The translations under genes were made by a program, and so were the position numbers. 64,000 nt of DNA from Sipunculus nudus (Eukaryota; Annelida; Sipuncula; Golfingiida; Sipunculidae): positions 32,892,214 through 32,956,213 of the forward strand of contig CM049320.1 in NCBI GenBank assembly GCA_026874595.1, read 5' to 3'. The notes beneath the pieces are model-generated. The model saw nothing but the letters and a program-made list of their open reading frames with translations, was not told where the DNA came from and did no database searches. Below are positions 13,801 to 23,935 of this stretch, piece by piece. The number at the start of each line of letters is the position of its first letter. The first letter of the stretch is position 1.

Positions 13801-14660
13801 GTCATTTGCCCTTTGCGTTACCAGAGATAATGAACAAAGCTCCAGTGCTAATTAGTTTAGCATCTCGTTTTGTTTTCGAATGACACTCAAGGTTAGCTTG
13901 TAATTGAATTTGATCTCGACTCTCAGGGGCCAGTGAACTTCATTCAATGATGGATCCCTGTGAACTCTGTTCAAAGATGAATCCCCAGGCACTGACAAAT
14001 CCCTGTTTAAGGTTCAGGCATCATAGATCATGCAAACAGAGGTATGTAGCTTGAATCTGAGATGGCAGACAGAGGAAATGGCAGCCTATGAATTGCTGAT
14101 GAGATGGGTACAAGACTAGTGGCAGATTTGAATTATGGGAAAATTGCAGAGTTGAACTATGGGAACTAGAGTCCACATCTTAGAAATCAAATAAAAAGCA
14201 TTAACAGGACAAATCTGAAAATGATTTAAATATATTCCTTGGAGAATCTCCTTTAAAAAAACCCTGGTTCAAGGCACGGAATATAAATTGAAATGACATT
14301 ATTATGTAATAACTTTATATCACAAAGAGAATGACCTTTAAGTTCGCCGTTGAACTTTTGTGTGTGCTCTTGCCATAAGATGTTTTTAGGATGGTGTAGC
14401 ATAATGCATGTTCTAATGTCAGTGTGTGTGTCAGTGTGAAACGAAAAACGTGTGCTACAACCTTAATTGGTCTAAGCTGGCCCTAGCTGGTGAACCAGGT
14501 TTCATTCTGCCTGATTTCACATGAGACAATTAGGATAGAGTGGCCCAGGTAAAATCAAGGTAATAGAACCTCACCAGGAACTTTTTACATTAGAGCTGCA
14601 AGTCTGAGGGGAGAAATTTTAGTATCATTTATTGACTCTGGTTTGTTAATCCATTTTATA
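10847..14660. other. Non-coding sequence with candidate regulatory islands
   Basis: AT-rich overall. The stretches 12840-13120 and 13800-13960 are mixed in composition and hold TTAATTAA, CTAATTAG and GATGAGGTCATCACG words of homeodomain- and bZIP-site type. No exon seen. Confidence 0.45.
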
Positions 14661-14953
14661 CCGTAAAATCTGTGAAATTTTGTACCTCGATGAATTTTGT
14701 ACACGGTCTTTCTTCAGTAACCATAATTATTAAAATGACATGTTAAATTTCGAACTGCCGGTGGTCTGGACTGCAGGACTGCCGTGAATGTAACACTGAC
14801 GTAACCTCACCATGTTATCTGGTTTTTCACAAGCCTACCGGTCCAATCGATGATTGCCATGCTATTTATAATTAATAAGAATTATATCTACATCATATAG
14901 AATGTAATTTGACTGAAAACTAAGATTTTTGTTTCAGCGACAATAAAAAAAAC

Positions 14954-15160
14954 TTAAAATATCTCGAATGTGAGTTGCTTAATGGTCCGGGATGCGAGCG
15001 ACACGCCGTGAATCAGTGACAGATGTCCATGAAGTTTGACGGAGGTTGGAAATTGGATAATCAGGATCAACTCCGTAAATGATCTCAAGACCACTAGCTT
15101 TACGTGCACCGTAAAGGGGGATTTCCGTGTGTAAGCCAGGTTCAAATTGGTCTCTTTCAA
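14954..15160 (-). pseudogene. Unknown reading-frame copy 1 within the TIR element, frameshifted
   Basis: This copy matches 15330-15518 (LAYTRKSPFTVHVKLVVLRS then FTELI) but lacks four bases after the ELI codons. The shared DPDYPISN continuation is therefore in another frame (seen in 14979-15194). The change marks the copy as non-functional if copy 2 is ancestral. Confidence 0.4.
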
Positions 15161-15329
15161 GCAAGCTCGGCGTTCCAGTGTATGTAATGCCCATGTTAAT
15201 CAGTTTGAAAATTAATGCTAATTTCCATTAAAACATTTACAATAAATATCTTGAATGTCACACCAGAACAACTTAATTTCGAGTACCCGGGCTCCGTATC
15301 ACCCAACAAACAAGTCACACGAGATCAAA

Positions 15330-15518
15330 CTGTACATCAAAGCGCTGGCAGACGTTCATGAAGTTTAACGGAGGTTGGATATTTGATATTGGATAATCAG
15401 GATCGATTAACTCTTCAAGTGATCTAAAGACCTCTAGCTTTTTGTGCACCATTAGTGGGGATTTCCATGCGTAAGCCACCTGAAGAACGTTCTCTCCGGG
15501 CAAAGCCACGGATGTCAC
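15330..15518 (-). pseudogene. Unknown reading-frame copy 2 within the TIR element
   Basis: The minus strand reads GENVLQVAYAWKSPLMVHKK and on to FRSLEELIDPDYPISN, open across the whole copy. The related copy 329 bases downstream on this strand shares AY..KSP..VH.KL.V.RS..ELI. The opening G-E-N-V-L-x-x-A-Y faintly recalls an ankyrin-repeat start, which is too weak to name. No start codon or splice context is clear. It is probably an exon fragment captured and duplicated inside the element, or a relic of the element's own gene. Confidence 0.4.
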
Positions 15519-15843
15519 GCAAGCATGTATGGGTGTTGAGCTTCATGACAGCATTAAGTTCTTCAGATATACTTTTCAGATTCCTTTTCCAAACTGATTT
15601 AATATAAAATAAACAACACAAGTTTAGAAAATAATGTTTTTATTCATGAAACTTCATGGTTCACACGGATGAATGCAAAATCGGCGAATGAATACTTGAG
15701 GCTCCTTTTATCGCCCACTGCCGACGAGGCATTTTAACTTGTCAAGACCATAATTTTAAAACTGCTGAAATCGACTGTTAAATTTCGGACTTCCACAAAT
15801 TTAATTATTTTTTTCTGTACAAAATTTCACAGATTTTACGGTA

Positions 15844-18800
15844 ATATAAATTCTAGGTATCCATGGTAATATTAATATGGATTACAACACCATTGGTTAA
15901 TTTTCAATATTTTTATGACAAAAGATTCTATAAAACTGTTAACTTCATAATTTTAGAATTGCTTATTAAATATTGGATTAATTTGCATCATTTGAAATGT
16001 TACATGATCCGATCAAGTTTTACCAGTTTTCATATAATAATTTTCATTAAATTCGCCCTGTCACATTTCCAAAGATCTTTGTTCTAGGAATGCAAAAAGA
16101 TACTTGTCCTTTTGAATTGGGCACAGTATTAGGAAATAATAGCATTTAATTTTCAGTTGTCAGGGGCATGGAGAAATTCTATGGACTATTGTTCATTATT
16201 TTTAATAGGAAATATAAGAATTAATTGGAAATATATGTGGCAATAATCCATTTGATAAAATTCTAAAGGCCATTGTGATATGGCCCTCCCGAACAGATGA
16301 CAGTTTGTAGGTGTATTAACCAGGCGTCCAGGTGAGATGCGCAAAGTTCATAACGACTTAACCAAATGGCCAAAGGGGCAGATGGGTGGCTACACAGGTG
16401 GTCCCACTATGGTGTAATGAGACGTAAGAATTGGCGGTCATGTTACATATTACAAAGGACAGCCAGGTTACGAGGCGTAATGATGGGTAACAGTTGTGGA
16501 GTTTGATACAACAAACATTATCGAGGTGGATTTTTGTTTTCTCAGTGAGTTGCTCTGTTGTTTCTGGCTCAGAATTGAACTCACACCCTGGATGGAGTTT
16601 ATATTGCCTGTAGGGATCAAGAACTTTGTCTGTGGTATATTTGTTAAGGGAATATTGTTTTAAGGGTTTTGTCTGGAAAACTTGTCTGCAAATTAATCTA
16701 TGTATAGAAAATACAGGTTTCAAATATTGTTATTCTAGATAGGTGTTAATATTGCCAAGTGTTCAGTGGAATTAAAATGAACAGAAAATACAAATGTATT
16801 TGGAGACCAAAATTTTGTTCCCAAAAACTCCAAAACTTGGAAATATGGTCTAAACATTTATAAATCCCAAATTTTTATGTGTTCATGTACATGGCTACAT
16901 GTCTAGGCTAGCAGGACTGGAGTTGAGAACATTCTGCACCAACAAAAATTTAACAAAGAAGAGAGATCAATTTCGTAGTCTTTTCTTTGCAGTCATGCTA
17001 ATTTAATCTCTAGAGAAAAAAATAAAGTTGTACTTAATATTTAATACAAAACTGTTTCAACTGTTTGAGACACATGTTAATATATGTGTCATATATGCAG
17101 ATGTTTAACCTGAACAGGTAAACTGGTACTGTGGTGTTTGATTCATTCTATAGAGCAAAATATAGTTGTACTTAAATTTTCACATTTCAAACTATTATAA
17201 ATATTGATTCATTGTGTATAAATAAGAAAAAATTAATTGATATTAGATTTATTTTCGATTGCCTAAAATCCATTTGCTCTAAATTCTTTACTTTAATTAG
17301 CAAATGCTTTAAAAGCATATGCTTTTGACTTAAAAAGATAAAAGAATAATAATTAAAATATATGAGACAACAATATAAAATTTATAAAGTAATGTATGGT
17401 ATTTCTTTATCATATGTATGTAATGTCAGCAATATTTCACTGAATATAAGGGTGCCCATTTTATACTGTACCATGTATCTCAAACTGAAAATAAATATAT
17501 ATTTGTTATAACACACACACACACACAAGTTTATCAAAGGTTGGCTTGGTTTATTATTCTGTCATAATGTTGGCAGTCTCTTGCAGCTGTTTAAAAATTC
17601 AGCATTGTCAATGAAAGTATTGTCTGGGATGGGATCTCCTGGGTAACAATATGGTGTCATCCTTGGTATCAAGTGCTCATGGGCAGCTGGAACATTTTGG
17701 TCTCTGAGCAGGGATTAAAGTGGTGTATGTCATAGGATTTGGTGTGTTTAGTCAGCGCTTACATACATGCATGAAAATAGGGAGGTAAAGTAAGCAGAGC
17801 GGATCAGCCGTCACCACCACAGGGGAGATAATTCTTTGCCAACCACAAACCTATTAACACTCTTGTATTAATAAATAAAAATATCACGTGTCATGTTAAG
17901 TTTTCAAATATTTATTATTGACTTAGGTAGCTACAACAATATTGTGCAAACAGAGTTGAACTGTTGTTTGCTGATGAACAGTCACTTCGCCACATTTGCG
18001 TCACAGATCTAGGTGAATATTACATTCTGCATGGGTAATTTTCTGTTAATTTGTACAAATTAGTGTGTTGTGTTGTTCTTTTGGTTTAGAGGAGATCGGA
18101 AAGCTTTTGATCATCTGTGGGTGGATATTTTGATAATGACATTTGTGTTAATTAGTTTTAAAATTTAATAAGGTTTTGATAACTGGAAGGATTTATTTAT
18201 CATTTAGGGCAAGTTACTATAAATAATGTCAAAAGTTATTTTGAACCATGTTTTAATGTTGTTTGAGAAAATTAGATTTTGAAAACGTTTGCTTAACCTT
18301 AAGTCTTGTACAGTTATACGTGATTAGTTGTACGGTAAAGGAATTACAGTGATGGGCACGTGGCCAGTGTCAAAATGCTGACTTTGTGACACTCATTCTG
18401 TTGACCAGTCACACCTCATAATTGAACGTAGAGATAGAATATTGTGTGCCACTTGAAGAAGTGAGGCAGGCCACTAGCACGTGACCCTGCTGACCTCTGC
18501 AGGGATAGAAGTGAATCGTTTGTATGAGATCAGTTTGCCTTCGTACCTCAGTTACACAACCCATCCCCACTTGAACAAAAAGGATGCAAGTGGTCTAACG
18601 TGTGCCAGTCGAGTTTAGTTCTTTTGTCAAGTCACAAACTCTAGTGAAACCAAATCCCGAGGCATAGGGTGTAGCAGTTAAATACACAAAATGACGCATG
18701 GCTTTCCCTGCTCATTCAGAAGTGATGAAATATTTGAATACTCTCCAGGCTCTCTCTGCGCAGATGTAATTCTGTGAATGGATATGCCTGGAGGTGTAAG

Positions 18801-18961
18801 GGGGACCATTGTCTGGCTGTGTATATCCTCACCTCAGGTACTTTATTCTTTCATGCGCCAGTAACGAGAGGACTAGGTGGCCTATGATTGAATCCTATCA
18901 ATGACATTATTTGTCACTGGGACTGACAGCTCACAACATCTGTAACTGGAGTCATACCTTG
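15844..18961. other. Non-coding sequence; GC-richer island before the 18962 candidate exon
   Basis: A 121-codon minus-strand frame (16358-16723) lies in a GC-richer stretch; no domain was recognised and no splice context supports it. The stretch 18340-18960 contains two CACGTG words and could be a promoter for the 18962 frame. Confidence 0.45.
17511..17527 (+). repeat. (AC)n microsatellite
   Basis: Eight and a half AC units. Confidence 0.95.
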
Positions 18962-19054
18962 ATGCGTAAAGAAAACATTGTGTTTGATAGAATTGGATAT
19001 GTAAAGAAACATTTACTTGACCTGAGAACTTGGATTTTACCTGGTTCCAAGAAG
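18962..19054 (+). CDS. Candidate alternative first coding exon, phase 0, 31 codons
   Basis: Seen: an ATG at 18962 opens MRKENIVFDRIGYVKKHLLD and continues to LPGSKK, where AAGAAG meets donor GTAAGA (19055). The exon is exactly 31 codons in phase 0, matching the acceptor at 36552. The upstream island (18340-18960) is GC-richer than its surroundings and holds two CACGTG E-boxes (near 18359 and 18479). Against it: the base at -3 of the ATG is T, a weak context, and a 31-codon frame can arise by chance. Inference: a possible isoform-specific N-terminus of the LIM gene. Confidence 0.25.
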
Positions 19055-20339
19055 GTAAGATTTAGTTGTAATTGATTTATAATTTTTTTTTTTGCTAGCA
19101 TACTGAGGGTCCCTTTTATTTGATTTCAAGGGTTGATATACATTTCAGGTTTGGTTGGCATATATTTAAGCTGTAAACAAAATTTCTTCTCACTTGAGAA
19201 ATGTCATCCTTACCCGAAACATTTTCAGATGCACTTTATATGTATACACAAGAAATATATGTACGTAATTTCATTGGTTTGTACAAATTCTGTCCAGCTA
19301 TAGGTGAGAAAAAATTTCAGAATTTCCAGTTTGTCCATATAATGCACCAGTTACGAATGAATTATTATTTATAATGTGTGTCTCATGCAGTAACATAACT
19401 TCAAGTCCTGGGGTAGGCTTAAATGCTTCTTTTACAATTGTGGGTTGAAGGGTTACCAGAGTGACTTGCAAGTACCTGTGGACTTACCAGCAGTAAGTCC
19501 AAAATGTGACTTTAAGCCACTTTGTTGCAACAGAAGCCAGGAGTGTGTTGTGCGTCTTATTTTTTATCACATTTCCAATATGTATTTTCCAAACTAGCCT
19601 TGGTGTCCTACTATAATATGAGGATTTAGGTGTGGTTCAGAAAAGGGTTATTGCACTCTAAACTTTGCCAGATCATGTCCTCTTGCCACCAATCTCTCTC
19701 CGCAGATTGATTCTTGCCTGGACGCTGTCCATCAAGTACTTCAGTGTAGCATCCCTGTGCCCTCATGTAACCCTGATACGTTTATTTCTCCCAGTTTCTC
19801 AAAACACTCATGGGGGCTTCCATTTTGCATAAACTCTAAAACCCAGATGTCACAGGTTGGATGTCAATATTAGTTTTGTACCAGTAGTACGTTCAAAGAT
19901 GATGTCTTCTCTAGACTGCCCTTGTAACATTTGTTATCTGTGACAGCTGCTGCCGATGCCTTAGACTTCAAACAGAGGCTCAGACAGATTTACACATATT
20001 GAAATATTGAGATTTTCATCCCTGTTTAGTAGTGCTTTGATGTTTTAATTAGATGTTTTACTGTGTCAGTCTGTAGACCCTGCATGTCTAGATTATTCTG
20101 AGCATCCAATTTTTTAGATTTATCTATTGTGGCTGTTACAGTATTTTTCAGTATACCTACCCAGTGTATGTTAAGAAGTTTATGTAGGAATGATAATATT
20201 GAAATTTATATAATGAGGATATGTTTTTGAATAAAGTATGTTTGAATTTAAATTTTGAAATTTAAATTTCTGCTAGAAAGATACATGGTAGATATAAAAA
20301 TGCTTTCATGATATAATCATGTAGTGTGAAATGCATGAG
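19055..20339. other. Non-coding AT-rich sequence
   Basis: No gene or clear repeat. A phrase at 19745-19870 (TCAAGTACTTCAGTGTAGCATCCC-like, then CCTGTGCCCTCATG and CACTCATGGG) resembles 13415-13545, a diverged ~130-base interspersed repeat in the same orientation. Confidence 0.45.
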
Positions 20340-20457
20340 CCTGGTTGATATCAGAATCATTTTGTGTCACTGCCCCGTCACATAATCTGAAACTGAAATC
20401 TAATTCTACTAATGTAATATATGTAAATGCTAAGGAGGCAGTGACCTCCATAAAAAA
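20340..20457 (+). mobile_element. Decayed SINE 3' fragment
   Basis: Alignable by eye to the 3' third of the SINE: CCTGGTTGATATCAG, then CACTGCCCCGTCACATAAT, CTGAAACTGAAATCT and the terminal GGAGGCAGTGACCTCC followed by an A-run. Heavily diverged. Confidence 0.5.
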
Positions 20458-21736
20458 GCACTTCAGTAAATTAAAATGCACTTAGATAAATTCACATTTT
20501 TAAACAATATTAAATCTTTTGGAAAATAATGAAAATTTCACCAATACATGTACTACTTAAAGGAACCCTCAACTATGAATTTGGAAAAAATATATCATGC
20601 ATCATAACTAAAATAAATAATAATTACTATTGATTGCTTTTAAATAAAATGGTTTTAGCTAGTTATACTCCAGTAAGTGATAAGAAATGTGTACTTTGAA
20701 TTTTAATCAATTAAGCACTATTAGAGGAGGAGCATTACAGTTTTGTGCAAGATAATAGCATTACCACAAAGCTAGATGTGAATTAACGTATTTTAACTTT
20801 AAAATAATTGATTTATCTCAGAGGTGAAGGAGTGGTATGATGGCCAAATGTGAACATAACGAAGTTAAGTCTGTTAATGTACATCATCAAAATTTACCGA
20901 GTCAGTATATAAATGGCTGGAACCAGTTCGTTCACACCTCATGTGATATAAAGGTGTTCTCGCTCGTGTGACATTTATTCCCAGTAGGTTTGTCATTTAT
21001 TTACTTTTCTTCCAGTGACACTTTCAGAATATGCATCAAACTCTTCAGTTATTATTGAAGTTCATCTTGCAGCACAAAATGTTAAATGTGTGCTCAGCTA
21101 TGGAACTGGATATAATGATTAAAAATTAACATGTTAACCATACTATATTGACATGAATACTACCTTTGATGTTTTTGTTATTTGGGATCCAAAATTTTAA
21201 AAGTTAACATGTTTATCTTACTTGACACTGAATGAGGTACTTCAATTTAAATTAACATGTTTACAGCACAAGGACAGGATGTATGTAACATTTTGATCAA
21301 ACTGTTTGGTATTATTGCAGTTTTTCTTTCAGCCCATGTGTTAACTTTTGTTTTTCAGCCTTGACTATGTAACAGTTGAGATGTTTCTGTTAAAATTTAA
21401 TATGTTTACAATAACTGGCTGTTAAATGTCATTGGTTGTTAGGAAATTTGCTCATGTTGGTTTTCAACCAATGTTTTGAGAGATATCAAGTATCTTGACA
21501 GCCTGAAATGTTTTGTCGCAATGTTTTCCATTTTAAAACAAGATTGACTGCAGGACCTCCCCCCTGTTACCATCTAAGAGAAAAAGAGTGAATTAAATTA
21601 AGTATACGTTTTACTTTGTGAATTCTAGAATCTGAATTCTTGATCAGATCTTCTTTGAGGAAGATGGAGATATTTCACCATTTTAAAGATGAAATTAGCA
21701 GTACTTTTGAGTTGCTGGTCCAAACAGATACACATA
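20458..21736. other. AT-rich sequence with recurring TTAACATGTT words
   Basis: A perfect 12-bp palindrome TTAACATGTTAA lies at 21126-21137. Near-copies (TTAACATGTTTA) occur near 21204 and 21253, and a weaker one near 21398. No gene seen. Confidence 0.45.
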
Positions 21737-21744
21737 CATACATA

Positions 21745-22220
21745 TGTCAGAGACAAGATTGAAATCCAGGCGGATTTTAAATTCGCCTAGACGAGATTGC
21801 GATTGTGATCTCGCCTAGGCGAGATTGCAATTGTGATCTCGGCTAGACGGATTTTAAACTCGCCTAGACGAGATCACAATCGCAATCTCGCCTAGGCGAG
21901 ATTAAAATCCATCATGGAGCAGGCCAGGATTTTAATCTCGCCTAGGCGAGTTTAAAATCTGTCTGGTGTCATCCAGGCGAGTTTAAAATCTGCCTGATAT
22001 CACTTGGGCGAGTTTAAAATCTGCCTAGGCGAGATTAAAATAGTGATCTGATCTAATTTCCCAATAAATTATGCATTGTAATTGACTTAGGAAAGATGTT
22101 TTCAGTCAGATTTTCAATATTTTAACACTGAATGGTTATGTATAGTTCACAAGTTATATATTTATTAATATTTACAGAATATTATATTATTAATGTAATA
22201 ATTAACATTAATTTTGGAAA
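21745..22220 (+). repeat. Left inverted arm of the foldback element
   Basis: It contains several copies of a self-complementary core. The clearest are 21809-21824 (TCTCGCCTAGGCGAGA), 21884-21903 (AATCTCGCCTAGGCGAGATT) and 21937-21950. Its inner edge ends at CATTAATTTTGGAAA. Confidence 0.85.
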
Positions 22221-23410
22221 TGGAATATTTTATATTAAATATTTTTTATTAATATGGTTATGTATAGTTCACAAGTAATATATATTTAATAATATTTACA
22301 GAATATTCTAATATTTATGTAATAATTAACATTAATTTTTTTATTTTATATTTTTATTTATAAACTAGGTAATAAGAAACTTACATTGGTATTGTATATG
22401 GCATATTCAAATGATATATGATGTGGGCTGCTGCTGATTATTTACATAATAATTTTGTTGTCAATATTAATTTGAAGGGAAACTGGTATAAGTAATATTA
22501 GTAATGTAGTATTTTAAAAAGACAAAAGGAACATAGCTCATTTATTTTTTATCAATATAATTCAATGCATGTTCACATGCATAAATGATCTATTACTCTA
22601 TGAATCTAGAAATCATATTTTTTCTGATATGATATAATACTGTCCAAAAAAAGGCAGTTATCTTGTAACACAGTCTACTTAAATATTGAAGCTTCACAAA
22701 ATGCCTCACAAAACATTAAAAAAAGATCAGAAGAATATTATATACATTATAAGAAAAGACTAAATAAGACAAAGAAATATTCACATGCATACATCTGTGT
22801 ATCAACTTTTACCTTTTCTCATATGATGTTTAATTACCAAAAAAAAGGACGGTGTATCAAAGTCCATCATAAATACTGATACCCTGCATATTTTGTACCA
22901 TAAGTGTACATGTTTTGACTGTTGAGTGTTGAATACCTGGGTGAAAAGAAACATTTGAACTAGATCAACCAACTAATTTGTTCTGTTTGTCCTGTAAGAA
23001 CTATCAAATAGGATGATTGTTTATGTTAATGTGTAATATACTCATTAAATAGTGAAGTAATAGCTATCTAGACTAATCTATCTATCTGTCTATCTATCTA
23101 TCTATGATTGATTCAATATGCAAGTGGATGACTTTTTCCCCCAGATCTGCTCTTCATAATATCTCATAAGTATGCTTCAATATACCTCTTGTTACTCTCT
23201 AATTGCCATATATTTGAATACAATAACAAATTATTTTTTTGTAAAAATTATTAGTGATATTTACAAACACAAGGTTGTTAAGAAAACTGGAGAAAAAAAA
23301 ATAAAGATTAATAAATGTTTTGCAAATAATTGGTATGATAAGGATGCTGTAGACCACATGAAACACATCAAAGGTGCAAATAATAATCAAATCTCTATTT
23401 CATAATTCTG
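22221..23410. other. Spacer of the foldback element
   Basis: Very AT-rich. It begins with a second, tandem copy of the inner arm (GGTTATGTATAGTTCACAAG at 22133 recurs at 22256, period ~123 bases) and carries a CTAT microsatellite. A 77-codon lysine-rich frame on + (23172-23405) and an overlapping frame on - look like chance. No catalytic motif was seen. Confidence 0.6.
23076..23105 (+). repeat. (CTAT)n microsatellite
   Basis: About seven CTAT units with one CTGT interruption, inside the foldback spacer. Confidence 0.85.
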
Positions 23411-23927
23411 TTTCCAAAATTAATGTTAATTATCACATGAATAACTATTACATTACTGTAAAAAAGTTAATTATTACATTAATACTATAATATTCTGTAA
23501 ATATTAATAAATATATTACCTTTTAACTATATATAACCATTCAGTGTTAAAATATTGAAAATCCGACTGAAAACATCTTTTATATGTCAATTACAATGCT
23601 TAATATATTAGGAAATTAGATCAGATCACTATTTTAATCTCGCCTAAGCAGATTTTAAACTCGCCTAAGTGATATCAGGCAGATTTTAAACTCGCCTGGA
23701 TGACACCAGACAGATTTTAAACTCGCCTAGGCGAGATTAAAATCCTGGCCTGCTACATGATGGATTTTAATCTCACTTAGGCGAGATTGCGATTGTGATC
23801 TTGTCTAGGCGAGTTTAAAATCTGTCTAGCCGAGATCACAATTGCAATCTTGCCTAGGCGAGATCACAATCGCAATCTCGTCTAGGCGAATTTAAAATCC
23901 GCCTGGATTTTAATCTCGTCTCTGACA
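23411..23927 (-). repeat. Right inverted arm of the foldback element
   Basis: Reverse complement of 21745-22220, starting TTTCCAAAATTAATG and ending GTCTCTGACA. An extra ~40 bases near 23431-23470 interrupt the match. Confidence 0.85.
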
Positions 23928-23935
23928 CATACATA

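Larger units (their letters stand above)
14661..15841 (-). mobile_element. TIR-bounded DNA element (about 1.18 kb) carrying two decayed frame copies
   Basis: The 5' end CCGTAAAATCTGTGAAATTT (14661-14680) is perfectly inverted at 15822-15841, and the match extends inward to a GTAC for 25 bases in all. Both ends abut TA (14659-14660 and 15842-15843), consistent with a TA target duplication as in Tc1/mariner-like and some other DNA elements. Inside are a direct repeat containing TGTTAAATTTCG (near 14742 and 15778) and two ~250-base copies of an unknown sequence 329 bases apart. No DDE transposase motif was seen, so it is non-autonomous or decayed. Confidence 0.7.
21745..23927. mobile_element. 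Foldback-type DNA element with ~0.5 kb inverted arms built from a CCTAGG palindrome
   Basis: Left arm 21745-22220 and right arm 23411-23927 are inverted copies that differ by scattered changes and a ~40-bp insertion in the right arm. The ends read TGTCAGAGAC and GTCTCTGACA. Immediately outside both ends is CATACATA (21737-21744 and 23928-23935), an 8-bp direct repeat, although the site is itself a CATA microsatellite. The outer ~300 bases of each arm are a patchwork of TCGCCTAGGCGA palindromes, TTTAAAATC blocks and GATTGYGATTGTGATC blocks. The inner ~170 bases are AT-rich and unique. The 1.19 kb spacer has no transposase-like frame, so the element is non-autonomous. The superfamily is unresolved; 8-bp duplications are seen in hAT and P-like elements. 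Confidence 0.85.

Noticed and set aside
16358-16723. 121-codon minus-strand frame, the longest on that strand
   Set aside because: No domain, splice signals or codon pattern support it; the surrounding GC-richer DNA makes long chance frames more likely.
21745-23927. CRISPR-like array suggested by repeated short palindromes
   Set aside because: The repeats are irregularly spaced, belong to mirrored arms, and the genome is eukaryotic; a foldback element explains them.
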